From Castellaniella sp034675905 (GTDB lineage: Bacteria; Pseudomonadota; Gammaproteobacteria; Burkholderiales; Burkholderiaceae_B), in the NCBI RefSeq assembly GCF_034675905.1, contig NZ_JAUCCV010000010.1, positions 310,001-374,000 on the forward strand: 64,000 bases of DNA, written 5' to 3'. Within the stretch, counting starts at the first letter, position 1. Each line of letters begins with the position of its first letter. The position numbers were made by a program, and so were the translations under genes. The notes under the pieces are model-generated. The model was not told the DNA's origin and ran no database searches. It saw only the letters and a program-made list of their open reading frames with translations. This document shows, one piece after another, positions 43,142-53,300 of this stretch.

Positions 43142-45219
43142 GGCTGCGCCGTCCGCGTGCCGTCCAGAGGGCTGACCGTGCCCAGCCGCGCCTTCAGGGA
43201 ATCCGGCTGACCGGAAAACAGCATGGCATACCAGACGGTATTGGACATGACGTTTTTCACGTACAGGCGCGTTTCGGTAAAGGGGATGGTCTCGGCGAAA
43301 ATCGCGCCTTCGACAGGGGCCTGCAACAGGGAACGCCAGCGCTTCGGCCGGCCAGGACCCGCGTTGTAGCCGGCAGTGGCCAGCAACTGCGATCCATCCA
43401 GCCCCTGCAGCACCATATTCATGTAGCTGGTGCCCAGGACCGTATTGGTATCGAAATCATTGACCTGACTGAGCGTGAAATCCTTCAGTCCGATCTTGCG
43501 CGCCACATATTTGGCGGTCGATGGCATCAGCTGCATCAGTCCCGACGCGCCGACCCAGGATTTTGCATCCGTGATGAAACGTGATTCCTGGCGGATCAGG
43601 CCATAGACCCAGGCCGGATCCAGATCGATCTGACGCGCCTTTTCTGCTACCCGCCCCTCGAAGGGCGCGATGAAACGCTGGCTGAAATCCACCACCTGCC
43701 GGGTCTGCAAGGACGTATTCACCACCCGGTCGTAGATATGCTCGGAAAGCGCGAATTCCGCCGCGCCGCGCAATTGCGCGTCGCTCATGCCGCGCAGGGC
43801 GAAATTCCATTCGGGTACGGCTTCACGACGCCAGCCCAGATCAAACAGGGCCACCGCACGCCTTAGGCCGGGGTTGGCGCCGGCCTGAGCCGTCCAGGCG
43901 GGATCCAGCGGCGCCGGAGTGGCGGGCAAGCGCGGCTTGCCGCCCAGCTCTTCGGCAGCCAGCTGCCCATAAAACCCCAGATCGTTCTCGATCGACTGGA
44001 AATACTGGCGGGCGGCGGACGCATTGCCCTGGGCGGCCAGCGCCCGGCCATACCAATAGCGCCAGACCGGCTCGTCGGCCTGTGGACCCGACATCTTGCG
44101 GATCGTCGCCGCCACCCGATCCCACTGTATGGGAGAGGCCCGCAATTCGGCGCGGACTTCCCAGGCATGGTTGTAATCGGTCATGGACACAAAGCCGGAT
44201 TGACGATACCAGCGGGCGGCATCGGCATCCACATTCAGAGCGGCGACCAGGCCGAACTGCCCCCAGACCCATTGCAGATCGGCCTTGGGCATGACCGCTG
44301 CCCACTGCGCCTGGATATACTGCGCGGCCTCGGCCCTATCGTCGCTGCGCGCCAACCGGGACAAGGCGATGGCCGTCAGTTCGAAATCCGTGGTCGAGCG
44401 GGGCTTGGCGCGGGCCGCCAGCCATTTACGCGGATCTTTCATCAAGGCGGCGAACTGCACCATGGCGGCATCATCGAACGCCACCGAGGCCAGGCGGTTG
44501 ATATCGGCTGCCTTGCCGCTTTCCATCGTATCGCGCAGCAGGCCGTTCCATTCTTTACGGCTAAGCACATGATCGGCCGCCGCCTGGTCCAGCAGTTCCC
44601 AGCAGTCCGCATTCGGCTTGAATACATCGAGCACTTCGGACGCACGGGCATGCTTGCCTGTCATATGCCGCGCCAGCAGCAAGGCGCACTGCACGGAGGA
44701 CGAGGGATCGGCCGCCGGTGCAATCCGCATGGCGCCGGCATAATCGCCCGCGCGGACCGACGCCAGGATCCAGTCGCTGCGGATACGTTCGTTCAGGTAG
44801 GTGGCGGGATTATCTTTCAGGAACCGTTGCACGTCGGCCTCCGGCACCGGAGTCGTGCGATCCTGCAAGCGGCGCTGCAAGGCCCAGTAGCGGGGATACT
44901 GACCCAGCACCGGATCTGCTGCGGCCAGCGGCACCAGGCGATCCAGATCCGCCCAGCGGCGCTTTTTCACCGCATCATAGGCATCCTGGACCGCCTGCCG
45001 GGCAGCCGGCGGCACTGCCGGGGCCACATAGGCGCGCACTACCGGCGCCGCCGGGGAAGCCGCCGCATCAGGCGCCGCGTTCTGCGCGGCATCCGTACCG
45101 CCGCTTGCCGCGATCGCTGTCTGAGGGGCCTCGCCCGCCTGAACCTCGGCAGCTGTCGGGGCCTGCGCGGACGCACAGCCGCTTAGGCCCAGCACCGCCG
45201 CCAAGCCCCAGGCCAGCAT
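43138..45219 (-). CDS. slt: soluble lytic murein transglycosylase (Slt70 type), probable lipoprotein
   Basis: A 693-residue peptidoglycan-cleaving enzyme. ATG 45219 starts a lipoprotein signal (MLAWGLAAVLGLSGCASA, lipobox LSGC); GTG 45231 would add MHGR and is also possible. In-frame starts up to 45312 give no signal peptide. The long superhelical U-shaped domain (about residues 70-520) precedes the catalytic SLT domain. That domain has GLIRQESRFITDAKS (catalytic Glu), GASGLMQLMPSTAKYV and TAGYNAGPGRPKRW. The lipobox suggests envelope attachment rather than the soluble form of E. coli. It overlaps cca. Confidence 0.92.
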   Translation of the reverse strand: MLAWGLAAVLGLSGCASAQAPTAAEVQAGEAPQTAIAASGGTDAAQNAAPDAAASPAAPVVRAYVAPAVPPAARQAVQDAYDAVKKRRWADLDRLVPLAAADPVLGQYPRYWALQRRLQDRTTPVPEADVQRFLKDNPATYLNERIRSDWILASVRAGDYAGAMRIAPAADPSSSVQCALLLARHMTGKHARASEVLDVFKPNADCWELLDQAAADHVLSRKEWNGLLRDTMESGKAADINRLASVAFDDAAMVQFAALMKDPRKWLAARAKPRSTTDFELTAIALSRLARSDDRAEAAQYIQAQWAAVMPKADLQWVWGQFGLVAALNVDADAARWYRQSGFVSMTDYNHAWEVRAELRASPIQWDRVAATIRKMSGPQADEPVWRYWYGRALAAQGNASAARQYFQSIENDLGFYGQLAAEELGGKPRLPATPAPLDPAWTAQAGANPGLRRAVALFDLGWRREAVPEWNFALRGMSDAQLRGAAEFALSEHIYDRVVNTSLQTRQVVDFSQRFIAPFEGRVAEKARQIDLDPAWVYGLIRQESRFITDAKSWVGASGLMQLMPSTAKYVARKIGLKDFTLSQVNDFDTNTVLGTSYMNMVLQGLDGSQLLATAGYNAGPGRPKRWRSLLQAPVEGAIFAETIPFTETRLYVKNVMSNTVWYAMLFSGQPDSLKARLGTVSPLDGTRTAQP

Positions 45220-45338
45220 GCGTCCGTGCACAACTGGCCGTTCAGACGAACCGGCGGCATGCCCGACCCGGTCAAAGCCTTCCGGATCCCTTAGAATGTC
45301 CACGCACATCACGCCACCTCACAGCCACTGCTTGCCTT

Positions 45339-45962
45339 ATGAATCAGAACGCACAGGATAACGCAGTCCCCTTGCGGACGCGACTGAAACAACGCCGCGC
45401 GGCCCTGCCCGCATCCGAACGCGACCGGGGCGCCTTGCTGATCCGCGGCCGCCTCTATACCTGGCTGGCTGGCCGACGCACCGCGCTGCGCGACGCCGGC
45501 GGCGCCGACATCCGCCACATCGCCGCCTTCTGGTCCATGGCTGACGAGCCCGCCTTACAGGCGCTGCTGCGCCAGTGGGCCGAAGACGCGTCACTGACGG
45601 TATCTCTGCCCGTGGTCACAGGCCCTGATCAGCCGCTGTCGTTTCGTCTGTGGACGCCGGATGCCCCGATGCGCGCCGGCGCCTACGGCATCCAGGAACC
45701 CGAGGGCCCAGACGCCCCTGCGCCGGACCTGATCCTGGTGCCGACGCTGGGCTTCACGCGCCAGGGTGATCGTCTGGGCTACGGCGGCGGTTATTACGAC
45801 CGCACACTGGCAGCGCTGCAGGCATCCGGACACCCTCTGACGGCCATCGGCATCGCCTGGGCCTGCGGGGATCTCAGCGGCGAACCCTACACGCCCGCGC
45901 CGCACGATGTGCGGCTGGACGCCATCCTGACCGACAAGGGCTGGGCAGTTCCTGCCCCTTAA
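45339..45962 (+). CDS. 5-formyltetrahydrofolate cyclo-ligase
   Basis: A 207-residue enzyme converting 5-formyl-THF to 5,10-methenyl-THF with ATP (the YgfA/FthC family). It has RTRLKQRRAALPASERD at the N-terminus and the family signature LGFTRQGDRLGYGGGYYDRTL near residue 150-170. The start at 45339 is the conserved one; the frame is open far upstream through the opposite-strand transglycosylase gene, which is not coding here. Its stop overlaps the stop of metF on the other strand. Confidence 0.9.
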   Translation: MNQNAQDNAVPLRTRLKQRRAALPASERDRGALLIRGRLYTWLAGRRTALRDAGGADIRHIAAFWSMADEPALQALLRQWAEDASLTVSLPVVTGPDQPLSFRLWTPDAPMRAGAYGIQEPEGPDAPAPDLILVPTLGFTRQGDRLGYGGGYYDRTLAALQASGHPLTAIGIAWACGDLSGEPYTPAPHDVRLDAILTDKGWAVPAP

Positions 45963-46840
45963 GCCCCGACTGCTGAACGCTGAGCCCCCGCCAGGCCCAG
46001 GTTGTCGCAAATCTGCACCACGGCATCTGCGTGATTCAGAGTGTAGAAATGCACCCCTGGAGCGCCGTTTTCCAGCAGGCGGGCGGTCAAGCGCGTCACG
46101 ACATCAATGCCAAACGCCCGGATCGACGCCTTGTCATCGCCGAAATCCTGCAGGCGCAAGCGCATCCAGCGCGGGATTTCCGCCCCGCACATGGATGAAA
46201 ACCGCGCCAGCTGGGTGTAATTCGTCACCGGCATGATGCCCGGCGTGATGGGGATGTCGATCCCGTGAGCGCGCACCTGATCGACAAAGTCGAAATACGC
46301 GTCCGGATTGAAGAAATACTGCGTGATGGCGCTATCGGCGCCAGCATGCACCTTGTTGACGAAATGCAGCAGATCCTGCCGTGCGCTTTCCGCCTGAGGG
46401 TGCATTTCCGGATAGGCAGCGACTTCGATGTGAAACGCGTCGCCATACTGTTCGCGCACGAAACGCACCAGTTCACTGGCGTAATGCAGGTCGCCCGTAT
46501 CGCCCCCCATGCCCGACGGCATATCGCCGCGCAGGGCGACCAAGCGGCGAATCCCCCGAGCCAGATAGTCGTCCAGAATGGCGCGCAGATCCTCGCGCGT
46601 CGCCCCGATGCAGGACAGGTGGGGAGCGACATCGGTCCCCAGATTGCGCAGCATCTGCACGGTATCGACCGTACCGGTGCGCGTCGAGCCGCCGGCGCCG
46701 AACGTCACGCTGACATACGCCGGATTCAACGCCGCCAAGCGTTTGGCGGACCGCACCAGCCGTTCCTGGGCGGCAATGTCGCGAGGGGGAAAGTATTCCA
46801 GACTGAGGGCAGGCGCCCCCGGCTGCGCAAGATTTGACAT
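45959..46840 (-). CDS. metF: 5,10-methylenetetrahydrofolate reductase
   Basis: MetF reduces methylene-THF to methyl-THF for methionine synthesis with FAD and NADH. The 293-residue TIM barrel begins LSLEYFPPRDIAAQERL. It has YVSVTFGAGGSTRTGT (catalytic Glu region EYFPP and FAD site), RGIRRLVALRGDMPSG and PITPGIMPVTNYTQL. It is downstream of ahcY and the small membrane protein gene and probably co-transcribed with them, linking methyl-THF supply with SAH removal. Confidence 0.95.
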   Translation of the reverse strand: MSNLAQPGAPALSLEYFPPRDIAAQERLVRSAKRLAALNPAYVSVTFGAGGSTRTGTVDTVQMLRNLGTDVAPHLSCIGATREDLRAILDDYLARGIRRLVALRGDMPSGMGGDTGDLHYASELVRFVREQYGDAFHIEVAAYPEMHPQAESARQDLLHFVNKVHAGADSAITQYFFNPDAYFDFVDQVRAHGIDIPITPGIMPVTNYTQLARFSSMCGAEIPRWMRLRLQDFGDDKASIRAFGIDVVTRLTARLLENGAPGVHFYTLNHADAVVQICDNLGLAGAQRSAVGA

Positions 46841-46855
46841 GATTCCCTGAGATCC

Positions 46856-47191
46856 TTATTGCAACAGAAGGCTGGCCAACGCACCGGACACCAGGCTATA
46901 GACAATGGCGCCGATGACGGCCCACCAGAAACCATCCACCTGAAAGCCCTTCAGGATCGATCCCGCCCACCAGAACACCAAGGCATTGAGCACCAGCAGA
47001 AACAAGCCCAGCGTGACAAAGGTCAGCGGCAAGGTCAGCAGGATCAGCAAGGGTTTGACGACCGTGTTCAGCAGGCCCAGCACCAGGGCGGCGATCAGCG
47101 CCGAACCAAAAGAAGCCACCGTGATACCGGGCAGCAGATAGGCGACCACCAGCAGGGCAACCGCATTCAAGATCCAGACGAGCAACAGCAT
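46856..47191 (-). CDS. phage-holin-family (YvlD/DUF360-like) small membrane protein
   Basis: A 111-residue protein made of four hydrophobic helices with almost no soluble part (LLVWILNAVALLVVAYLLPG, LIAALVLGLLNTVVKPLLIL, GLFLLVLNALVFWWAG, VIGAIVYSLVSGALASLLL). The PLLILLTLPLTFVTLGLF stretch is typical of the family. Despite the family name there is no phage around it. It sits between ahcY and metF, an arrangement seen in related betaproteobacteria. Its function is unknown. Confidence 0.8.
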   Translation of the reverse strand: MLLLVWILNAVALLVVAYLLPGITVASFGSALIAALVLGLLNTVVKPLLILLTLPLTFVTLGLFLLVLNALVFWWAGSILKGFQVDGFWWAVIGAIVYSLVSGALASLLLQ

Positions 47192-47284
47192 GATGGCACT
47201 CCTTCAGTCATACATGAGGGGCTGCGCATCCAGCCATGCCCCTTGACGGGCGCACAGCCGGATCCGCCTTTGCGCAGGCAGCGA

Positions 47285-48691
47285 TCAATAGCGGTAATGA
47301 CCGGGCTTGAACGGGCCGGCGACCGGCACGCCGATGTAGTCGGCCTGTTTTTGCGACAGCGTCGTCAATTGCACGCCCAACTTTTTCAGGTGCAGGCGGG
47401 CGACCTTTTCGTCCAGGTGCTTGGGCAACACATAGACCTGGCCGGTCTTGTAGTGGTCGCCGCGCGTGAACAGTTCGATCTGCGCAATGGTCTGATTGGT
47501 GAAGGAGGCCGACATCACGAAAGACGGGTGACCCGTGGCGCAGCCCAGATTGACCAGGCGGCCCTTGGCCAGCAGGATGATGCGCTTGCCGTCGGGGAAG
47601 ATGATGTGATCGACCTGGGGCTTGATTTCTTCCCATTGCAGGTCTTCAACCGAGGCCACATTGATTTCGCTGTCAAAGTGCCCGATGTTGCAGACGATGG
47701 CCTGGTCCTTCATGCGATACAGGTGCTCACGATCAATGACGTGGTAGTTGCCGGTGGCCGTCACGAACATATCGGCCTGTTCCACGACGTCCGCATCGTT
47801 CAGATCCACGACCCGGTAACCTTCCATGGACGCCTGCAGGGCGCAGATGGGATCGACTTCCGTCACCCAGACCTGGGCGCGCAATGCGGCCAGCGCCTGG
47901 GCGCAGCCCTTGCCCACGTCGCCAAAGCCGCAGACGATGGCGATCTTGCCTGCGATCATGACGTCGGTGGCGCGCTTGATGCCGTCCACCAGCGATTCGC
48001 GGCAGCCGTACAGATTATCGAATTTCGACTTCGTCACCGAGTCGTTGACGTTGATGGCCGGGATCTTCAGTTCGCCGCGCTGCGACATCTGATACAGGCG
48101 GTGCACGCCCGTGGTGGTTTCCTCAGTCACGCCCTGGATCTGCGCCAGACGGGTGGAATACCAGGTGGAGTCCTTGGCCAGCTGCGCCTTGATGGCGGCA
48201 AACAGGACACGTTCTTCTTCGTTATCGGGCTTGGCGATGACGGAGGCGTCGGTTTCCGCGCGCGCGCCCAGATGCAGCAGCAGCGTGGCGTCGCCGCCAT
48301 CGTCCAGGATCATGTTGGCCTGCTCGCCGGGCCATTCGAAGATGCGATGCGTGTACTGCCAGTAGTCTTCCAGGGATTCGCCCTTGACGGCGAACACCGG
48401 CGTGCCGCCCGCGGCAATCGCAGCGGCGGCATGGTCCTGGGTGGAAAAGATGTTGCACGAGGCCCAGCGGACTTCCGCCCCCAGCGCCTTCAAGGTTTCG
48501 ATCAGCACCGCCGTCTGGATGGTCATGTGCAGGCTGCCGGCGATACGGGCGCCCTTCAGGGGCTGGGATGCGGCGAATTCTTCGCGCGTGGCCATCAGGC
48601 CCGGCATCTCGGTTTCAGCAATGGAAAGTTCGCGGCGGCCCCAGTCAGCCAGGGCGATATCGGCGATGACGTAGTCGTGTGCAGTGCTCAT
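47285..48691 (-). CDS. ahcY: adenosylhomocysteinase (SAH hydrolase)
   Basis: AhcY splits S-adenosylhomocysteine into adenosine and homocysteine, clearing the product of SAM-dependent methylation. The 468 residues begin MSTAHDYVIADIALADWGRRE. They contain the substrate region MQTAVLIETLKALGAEVRW (here as MTIQTAVLIETL), the NAD motif VCGFGDVGKGCAQAL and the terminal FKPGHYRY. The start at 48691 is the conserved one; the frame is open upstream through the leader to 48910. The leader carries an SAH riboswitch. Confidence 0.97.
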   Translation of the reverse strand: MSTAHDYVIADIALADWGRRELSIAETEMPGLMATREEFAASQPLKGARIAGSLHMTIQTAVLIETLKALGAEVRWASCNIFSTQDHAAAAIAAGGTPVFAVKGESLEDYWQYTHRIFEWPGEQANMILDDGGDATLLLHLGARAETDASVIAKPDNEEERVLFAAIKAQLAKDSTWYSTRLAQIQGVTEETTTGVHRLYQMSQRGELKIPAINVNDSVTKSKFDNLYGCRESLVDGIKRATDVMIAGKIAIVCGFGDVGKGCAQALAALRAQVWVTEVDPICALQASMEGYRVVDLNDADVVEQADMFVTATGNYHVIDREHLYRMKDQAIVCNIGHFDSEINVASVEDLQWEEIKPQVDHIIFPDGKRIILLAKGRLVNLGCATGHPSFVMSASFTNQTIAQIELFTRGDHYKTGQVYVLPKHLDEKVARLHLKKLGVQLTTLSQKQADYIGVPVAGPFKPGHYRY

Positions 48692-48757
48692 GGGTATCCC
48701 TGTAGAGCCTGCGCAGCGGGAGGGAACGGTGCCGCCCACCCCTGCCCGCGCAGGGCA

Positions 48758-48853
48758 ACGATGGGCGCCGTTCATAAAGAAGGTTCCTGAGCCTGGCGGC
48801 CTGCTGAGTCGGCCTGACAGGCCGGCAGGGCCGGTGCAGCGCCCCTCAGGAAA
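48758..48853 (-). promoter_or_regulatory. SAH riboswitch in the ahcY leader
   Basis: The - strand leader matches the SAH riboswitch (ahcY RNA motif, Rfam RF01057). P1 pairs CCTGAG (48850-48845) with CTCAGG (48791-48786). The conserved GAGGGGCGCTGC lies at 48847-48836 and CCAGGCTC before the P1 3' strand. The pseudoknot pairs GGGCGC (48844-48839) with GCGCCC (48768-48763) in AACGGCGCCCA. A variable hairpin of GGCC repeats fills the middle. The class activates ahcY when SAH is high. A perfect -10 TATAAT lies at 48866-48861. Confidence 0.9.
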
Positions 48854-48860
48854 GGGGCTC

Positions 48861-48866
48861 ATTATA
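48861..48866 (-). promoter_or_regulatory. -10 box of the ahcY promoter
   Basis: TATAAT on the - strand, directly upstream of the SAH riboswitch, so transcription would start at or just before the aptamer. No convincing -35 hexamer is seen 17 bp upstream. Confidence 0.6.
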
Positions 48867-48906
48867 ACCTGCATGCGCTCAAACCCGGTGCACGGCCCAT
48901 GACGTA

Positions 48907-50367
48907 TCACTGCGCTGCCGGCGCCCCTGTCCCCATCGCCTGAAACAAGCGCGCGGCATCCAGCAAACGCCGCACTCTCACATCCAGCGCATCCAGTGAC
49001 GACAGCGCCGCCTGGCGCTGCGCCGCCCGCGCCGATGACGCCGGCATGGCGCCCAATTCGGCACGACGGCCCATGTCGGCAGCGATGCGCTGCGCGGCCT
49101 GTTCAGCAGCATCCATCCCGGCCTGCGCTGCGCCCGCCTGCTCCAGCGACGACAGCGCATCGGCCACTTCGCGAAAAGCCGCCAGCACTGTGCTGCGATA
49201 GTCGTCCTCGGCTGCCGCATACGCCTGCTGACTGGCGCGGCGCTGCGCACGCAAGGCGCCGCCGTGAAACAGGGGCGCCGTCAGGCCTCCGGCCACGCTC
49301 CAGATGGCGCCGCCGGGCGACAGCGCAGAAGACCAGTCATAGCCGGCACGCCCCATGGCGGCGGACAGCGTCAAACTGGGGAACAGGTCCGCAGTCGCCG
49401 CTCCCACATCCTGAGCGGCGGCTTCCAAGGCGGCCTGCGCCGCCTGGACATCCGCCCGCGACGCCAGTAACGCGGACGGCACCAGAACCGGGATGCGCGC
49501 CGGCAAGTGCAGCTGTCCGAACGGGATGGCAACGGGCGCCTGATCCGGCGTACGCCCCAGCAATACGGCCAAGGCATGCCGGGTCGCCAGCACCTGGGCG
49601 CGTAACGCCGGCAGCTGCGCCGCGACGGATTCAGCCTGGCGGCGCGCATCCCATGCTGCGGTCTGCGCCACAGCGCCCAATGCCTGCTGGCGCACGGCCT
49701 GCGCTTCATCCTGCCGCAGGCTGTCGATGATCGATTCCAACACCTGCATCCGGGCCTGCAACACAGACAAGGTCAATGCGCCAGACACCACGTTAGCCGC
49801 CAAGGCCGCCTGGGCAGCGCGCCACCGGGCGGCCTGCTGCTCGACCCGGTCCGCCAGCGCGCGATTGCGATGCCGGACTGAACCGAACAGGTCAAAGGTG
49901 TAGCGCACCTGGGCTTGGCCGACAAAGGTATCGTAGATCGAGGTCTGCGGCAGACTGGGCAGTGGCGGCGGCAACTGTTGCGGCAAGCCCAAGGCACGCT
50001 GCCGGACGGCCTGACCGCCCAGGTCCAGCGATGGCAGCGTGGTGGCGCCAGTCTGAGCGCGCAAGAGCTCACGCGCGGCCTCCAGGCGATGGGTGGCCGC
50101 AGCCAGATCCGGATTAGCGGCCCAGGCCTGTGTCACCAGTGCGTCCAGCGCCGGCGTGCCGAACTGGGTCCACCAGGCGGCCATCGGCGCCCGAGCCGTC
50201 ACCAATTCAGGCCCGGCGGCTGGCCCCTGCCGGGGCGGCGACACCGATGCGGCATACCGGCTCGGTTCGGGCATGGTCGGCGGCTGGCCGGACGGCCCGA
50301 ATGCGCAACCGGCCAGGCTTGCCAGGCCCGCGCCCACTACCAGCCAGCGCATGGGGCGCCTGATCAT
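48907..50367 (-). CDS. outer-membrane efflux lipoprotein (NodT/OprM family)
   Basis: A 486-residue TolC-like outer-membrane factor with a lipoprotein signal (MRWLVVGAGLASLAGC, lipobox LAGC). Two repeated OEP domains are rich in long Ala/Gln helices. WWTQFGTPALDALVTQAW and ADLFPSLTLSAAMGRAGYDW are typical. It is the exit duct of the tripartite pump and overlaps the pump stop by four bases (ATGA at 50367-50364). It ends 216 bp upstream of ahcY and is transcribed towards it; the ahcY promoter and riboswitch lie in that gap. Confidence 0.9.
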   Translation of the reverse strand: MIRRPMRWLVVGAGLASLAGCAFGPSGQPPTMPEPSRYAASVSPPRQGPAAGPELVTARAPMAAWWTQFGTPALDALVTQAWAANPDLAAATHRLEAARELLRAQTGATTLPSLDLGGQAVRQRALGLPQQLPPPLPSLPQTSIYDTFVGQAQVRYTFDLFGSVRHRNRALADRVEQQAARWRAAQAALAANVVSGALTLSVLQARMQVLESIIDSLRQDEAQAVRQQALGAVAQTAAWDARRQAESVAAQLPALRAQVLATRHALAVLLGRTPDQAPVAIPFGQLHLPARIPVLVPSALLASRADVQAAQAALEAAAQDVGAATADLFPSLTLSAAMGRAGYDWSSALSPGGAIWSVAGGLTAPLFHGGALRAQRRASQQAYAAAEDDYRSTVLAAFREVADALSSLEQAGAAQAGMDAAEQAAQRIAADMGRRAELGAMPASSARAAQRQAALSSLDALDVRVRRLLDAARLFQAMGTGAPAAQ

Positions 50368-53300
50368 CGTTCCGCTCCTTGCGCCCCAGGGTCTCTTGAG
50401 ACCAGCGCGACGCTGCTTTCTTCGTTCCGGACGCGGAACATCAGTGCATACAAAGCCGGCAGCACGAACACCGTCAACACCGTGGCGCTGCTGATCCCGC
50501 CCATCAACGCTGTCGCCATCGGGCCGAAAAAATCGCTGCGCAACAAGGGGATCAGGGCCAAAACTGCAGCGGCTGCCGTCAGCACAATCGGACGAAAGCG
50601 CCGCACGGTCGCATCCACGATGGCATCGAGACGCCGATGGCCGGCGGCGATGTCCTGTTCGATCTGGTCGACCAGGATGACGGAGTTTCGCATGATGATG
50701 CCGAACATGGCGATCACCCCCAGCAAAGCGACAAAGCCGAAAGGCTTGCCGAACAGCAGCAAGGCCAGGACGACGCCGATCAGCCCTAACGGGGCAGTCA
50801 GCACCACCAGCACGACCAGGGAAAACCGCTGCAGCTGGATCATCAGCAAGGTCAGCACCGTGATGATCAGGACCGGCACCTGGACGCTGATCGATGCCTG
50901 GGCCTTGGCGCTGTTTTCCACCGCGCCGCCTACCTCGACCCGGTAGCCCACCGGCAGGCCGGCGCGTATATCCGCCAGCTGCGCATCGATGGCCGCCGTC
51001 AGGTCGATGCCCCCGACACCGGGCGCCGTGTCGGCGCGCACGGTCAGCGTAGGCTGACGGTCACGCTCCCAGATGACGGCGTGTTCCAGGCCGTCGCGCA
51101 TCTGGCCGACCGCGCCCAAAGGCACCGGCCCCTGGGGCGTGGGTAAAGACATATTTTCCAGATTGCCGCGTTCGGATTCTGGCGCGCGCAGATCGATGCG
51201 GATCAAGCGATCACCCTCGCGATACTGGGACACGGCCCGGCCCGACAGCGTCATGGACAGGAAATCCGCCACGTCCCGCGAACTGACGCCCAGGCGCTGC
51301 GCAGCCTGCTGATCGACCTCGAAGTGCGACAGTCGCGCAGAAGGCTCGTCCCAATCGAACTGCACATTGCGGGCGCGAGGGTCGGCACGCACGATGGCGG
51401 CCACGGCTTCCGCGATCCGACGCACCTGGGGAATGTCGTCACCGCTGATGCGGAACTGGACGGGATAGCCGACCGGCGGCCCCGATTCCAGCCGCGAGAC
51501 GCGCCCTCGCACCGCAGGAAATTCCGCCTGCAGCACAGATTCCAACCAAGGCTTGAGCGCTTCACGGTCCGCAATCGAGGTGGCTGTCACCACCAATTGC
51601 GCGAAATTCGGCGCCGGCAATTGCTGATCCAGAGGCAGATAGAAACGCGGTGCGCCGGTGCCGACGAAACTGACGGCACGCGCCACGCCGTCGCGCCCAT
51701 CCAGCAGGGATTCCAGGCGCTGCACCTGCGCCAGCGTCGCCTCGAAGGAGGCGCTCTCGCGCAGCCGCAGGTCCACCAACAATTCGGGGCGCGCCGAATC
51801 AGGAAAGAATTGTTGCGGCACCAGCCGGAAACCCGCCATCGCCAGCAGGAACAGCAGCATGGTCGCGCCCAGGATCATCTTGCGCCGGCTCACGCAACGG
51901 TACAACCAGCCCCGCAAGCGGCGATAAAAGGGCGAATCATAGGGATCATGCTCGGCCTGCTCCCCCGTCGCTGTCGCAGACGATGCAGCCGCCGCGCGCG
52001 GCCTCAGGATGGCATACCCCAGCAGCGGCACCAGGATCACCGCCGCCAGCCAGGACAGCAGCAGAGAAATGGCCGACACCTGGAAAATCGAGCGGGTATA
52101 TTCGCCCGTGTTCGACTGCGCCAGGGCAATAGGCAGAAAACCGGCAACCGTCACCAGCGTGCCTGTCAGCATGGGAAATGCCGTGCTGGTATAGGCGAAC
52201 GCGGCAGCGCTGAGCCGGTCCCAGCCTTGTTCCAGCTTCACGGCCATCATCTCGATGGCGATGATGGCATCGTCTACCAACAGACCCAGCGACAGGATCA
52301 AGGTCCCCAAAGAGACCTTGTGCAAGCCGATCCCCATCCAATCCATCACCAGCGCCGTCAACGCCAGGACCACCGGGATCGAGACCACGACCACCATGCC
52401 GGTGCGCAGGCCCAGCGACACCAGGCTGACCAGCAGCACGATCGCCACCGCCTCGCCCACGGAACGCAGAAACTCATCGACCGACGCCGTCACAGCGTCA
52501 GGCATGCTGGCGACTTCCTGCAGGCTTAACCCCGCCGGCAGGCGGCCTTGTAAATCCGCAACGGTGCGACGCAAGGCCTGCCCCAGCTCCACCACATCCT
52601 GGCCGTCCGCCGCTGTCACGCCTATCCCCAGCACCGCTTGCCCCTCGTGGCGCATCTGCGTGGCCGGCGGATCGATCGAACTGCGCCGGATCTCGGCAAT
52701 ATCGCCCAAGCGCACGACACGGACGCCCAGCGGGACCAGGGTGTCGGCCAAGTCGTCCAAGCTGTGGAATTGCCCGCTGGGGCGCACGAACATCCGATCG
52801 GATGCTGTACTCATCACTCCGGAATCCGCCACTGCATTGCGAGCGGCGATGGCCTGGCCGACGCGTGCCGGCGTCAGGCCGGATTGCGCCATGACGGCAT
52901 TGGGAATACGGACCTCGATGCGTTCTTCCTGATCGCCGAAATAATCGACTTTTGCCGCCCCGGGCACACGCAGCAGCACGGTGCGCAGAATATCGGCCTG
53001 TTCCCGCAATTGCCCGGGCGTATAGCCATCGCCCGCCAAGGCATAGATATTGGTATAGACGTCACCGAACTCATCGTTGAAAAACGGCCCGATGGCGCCC
53101 ACGGGCAATTCCATCGCCATATCGCCGATCTTCTTGCGCACCTGATACCACTCCTGGGGCACCAGGCGGGCATCCGCCGATTCGCTCATGAAATAGAAAA
53201 TCGTCGACTGCCCTGGCCGCGAATAGCTGGTGGTGTAGTCGCGGTGCGGCATTTCCTGCAGCTTGCGTTCGATGCGGTCGGTCACCTGTTCGCGCACCTG

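Noticed and set aside
46856..47191. Holin-like gene as evidence of a prophage
   Set aside because: It is a YvlD-type membrane protein between ahcY and metF; there are no phage structural, lysis or integrase genes around it.
46859..48790. Very long + strand open frame opposite metF, the small membrane protein and ahcY
   Set aside because: It spans three well-supported - strand genes, its protein is His/Gln/Arg-rich with no recognisable domain, and such mirror frames are common at this GC content.
51324..52529. 401-codon + strand frame opposite the RND pump
   Set aside because: Composition is extremely Arg/His/Gln-rich and it mirrors the codons of the pump gene; no start signals or motifs.
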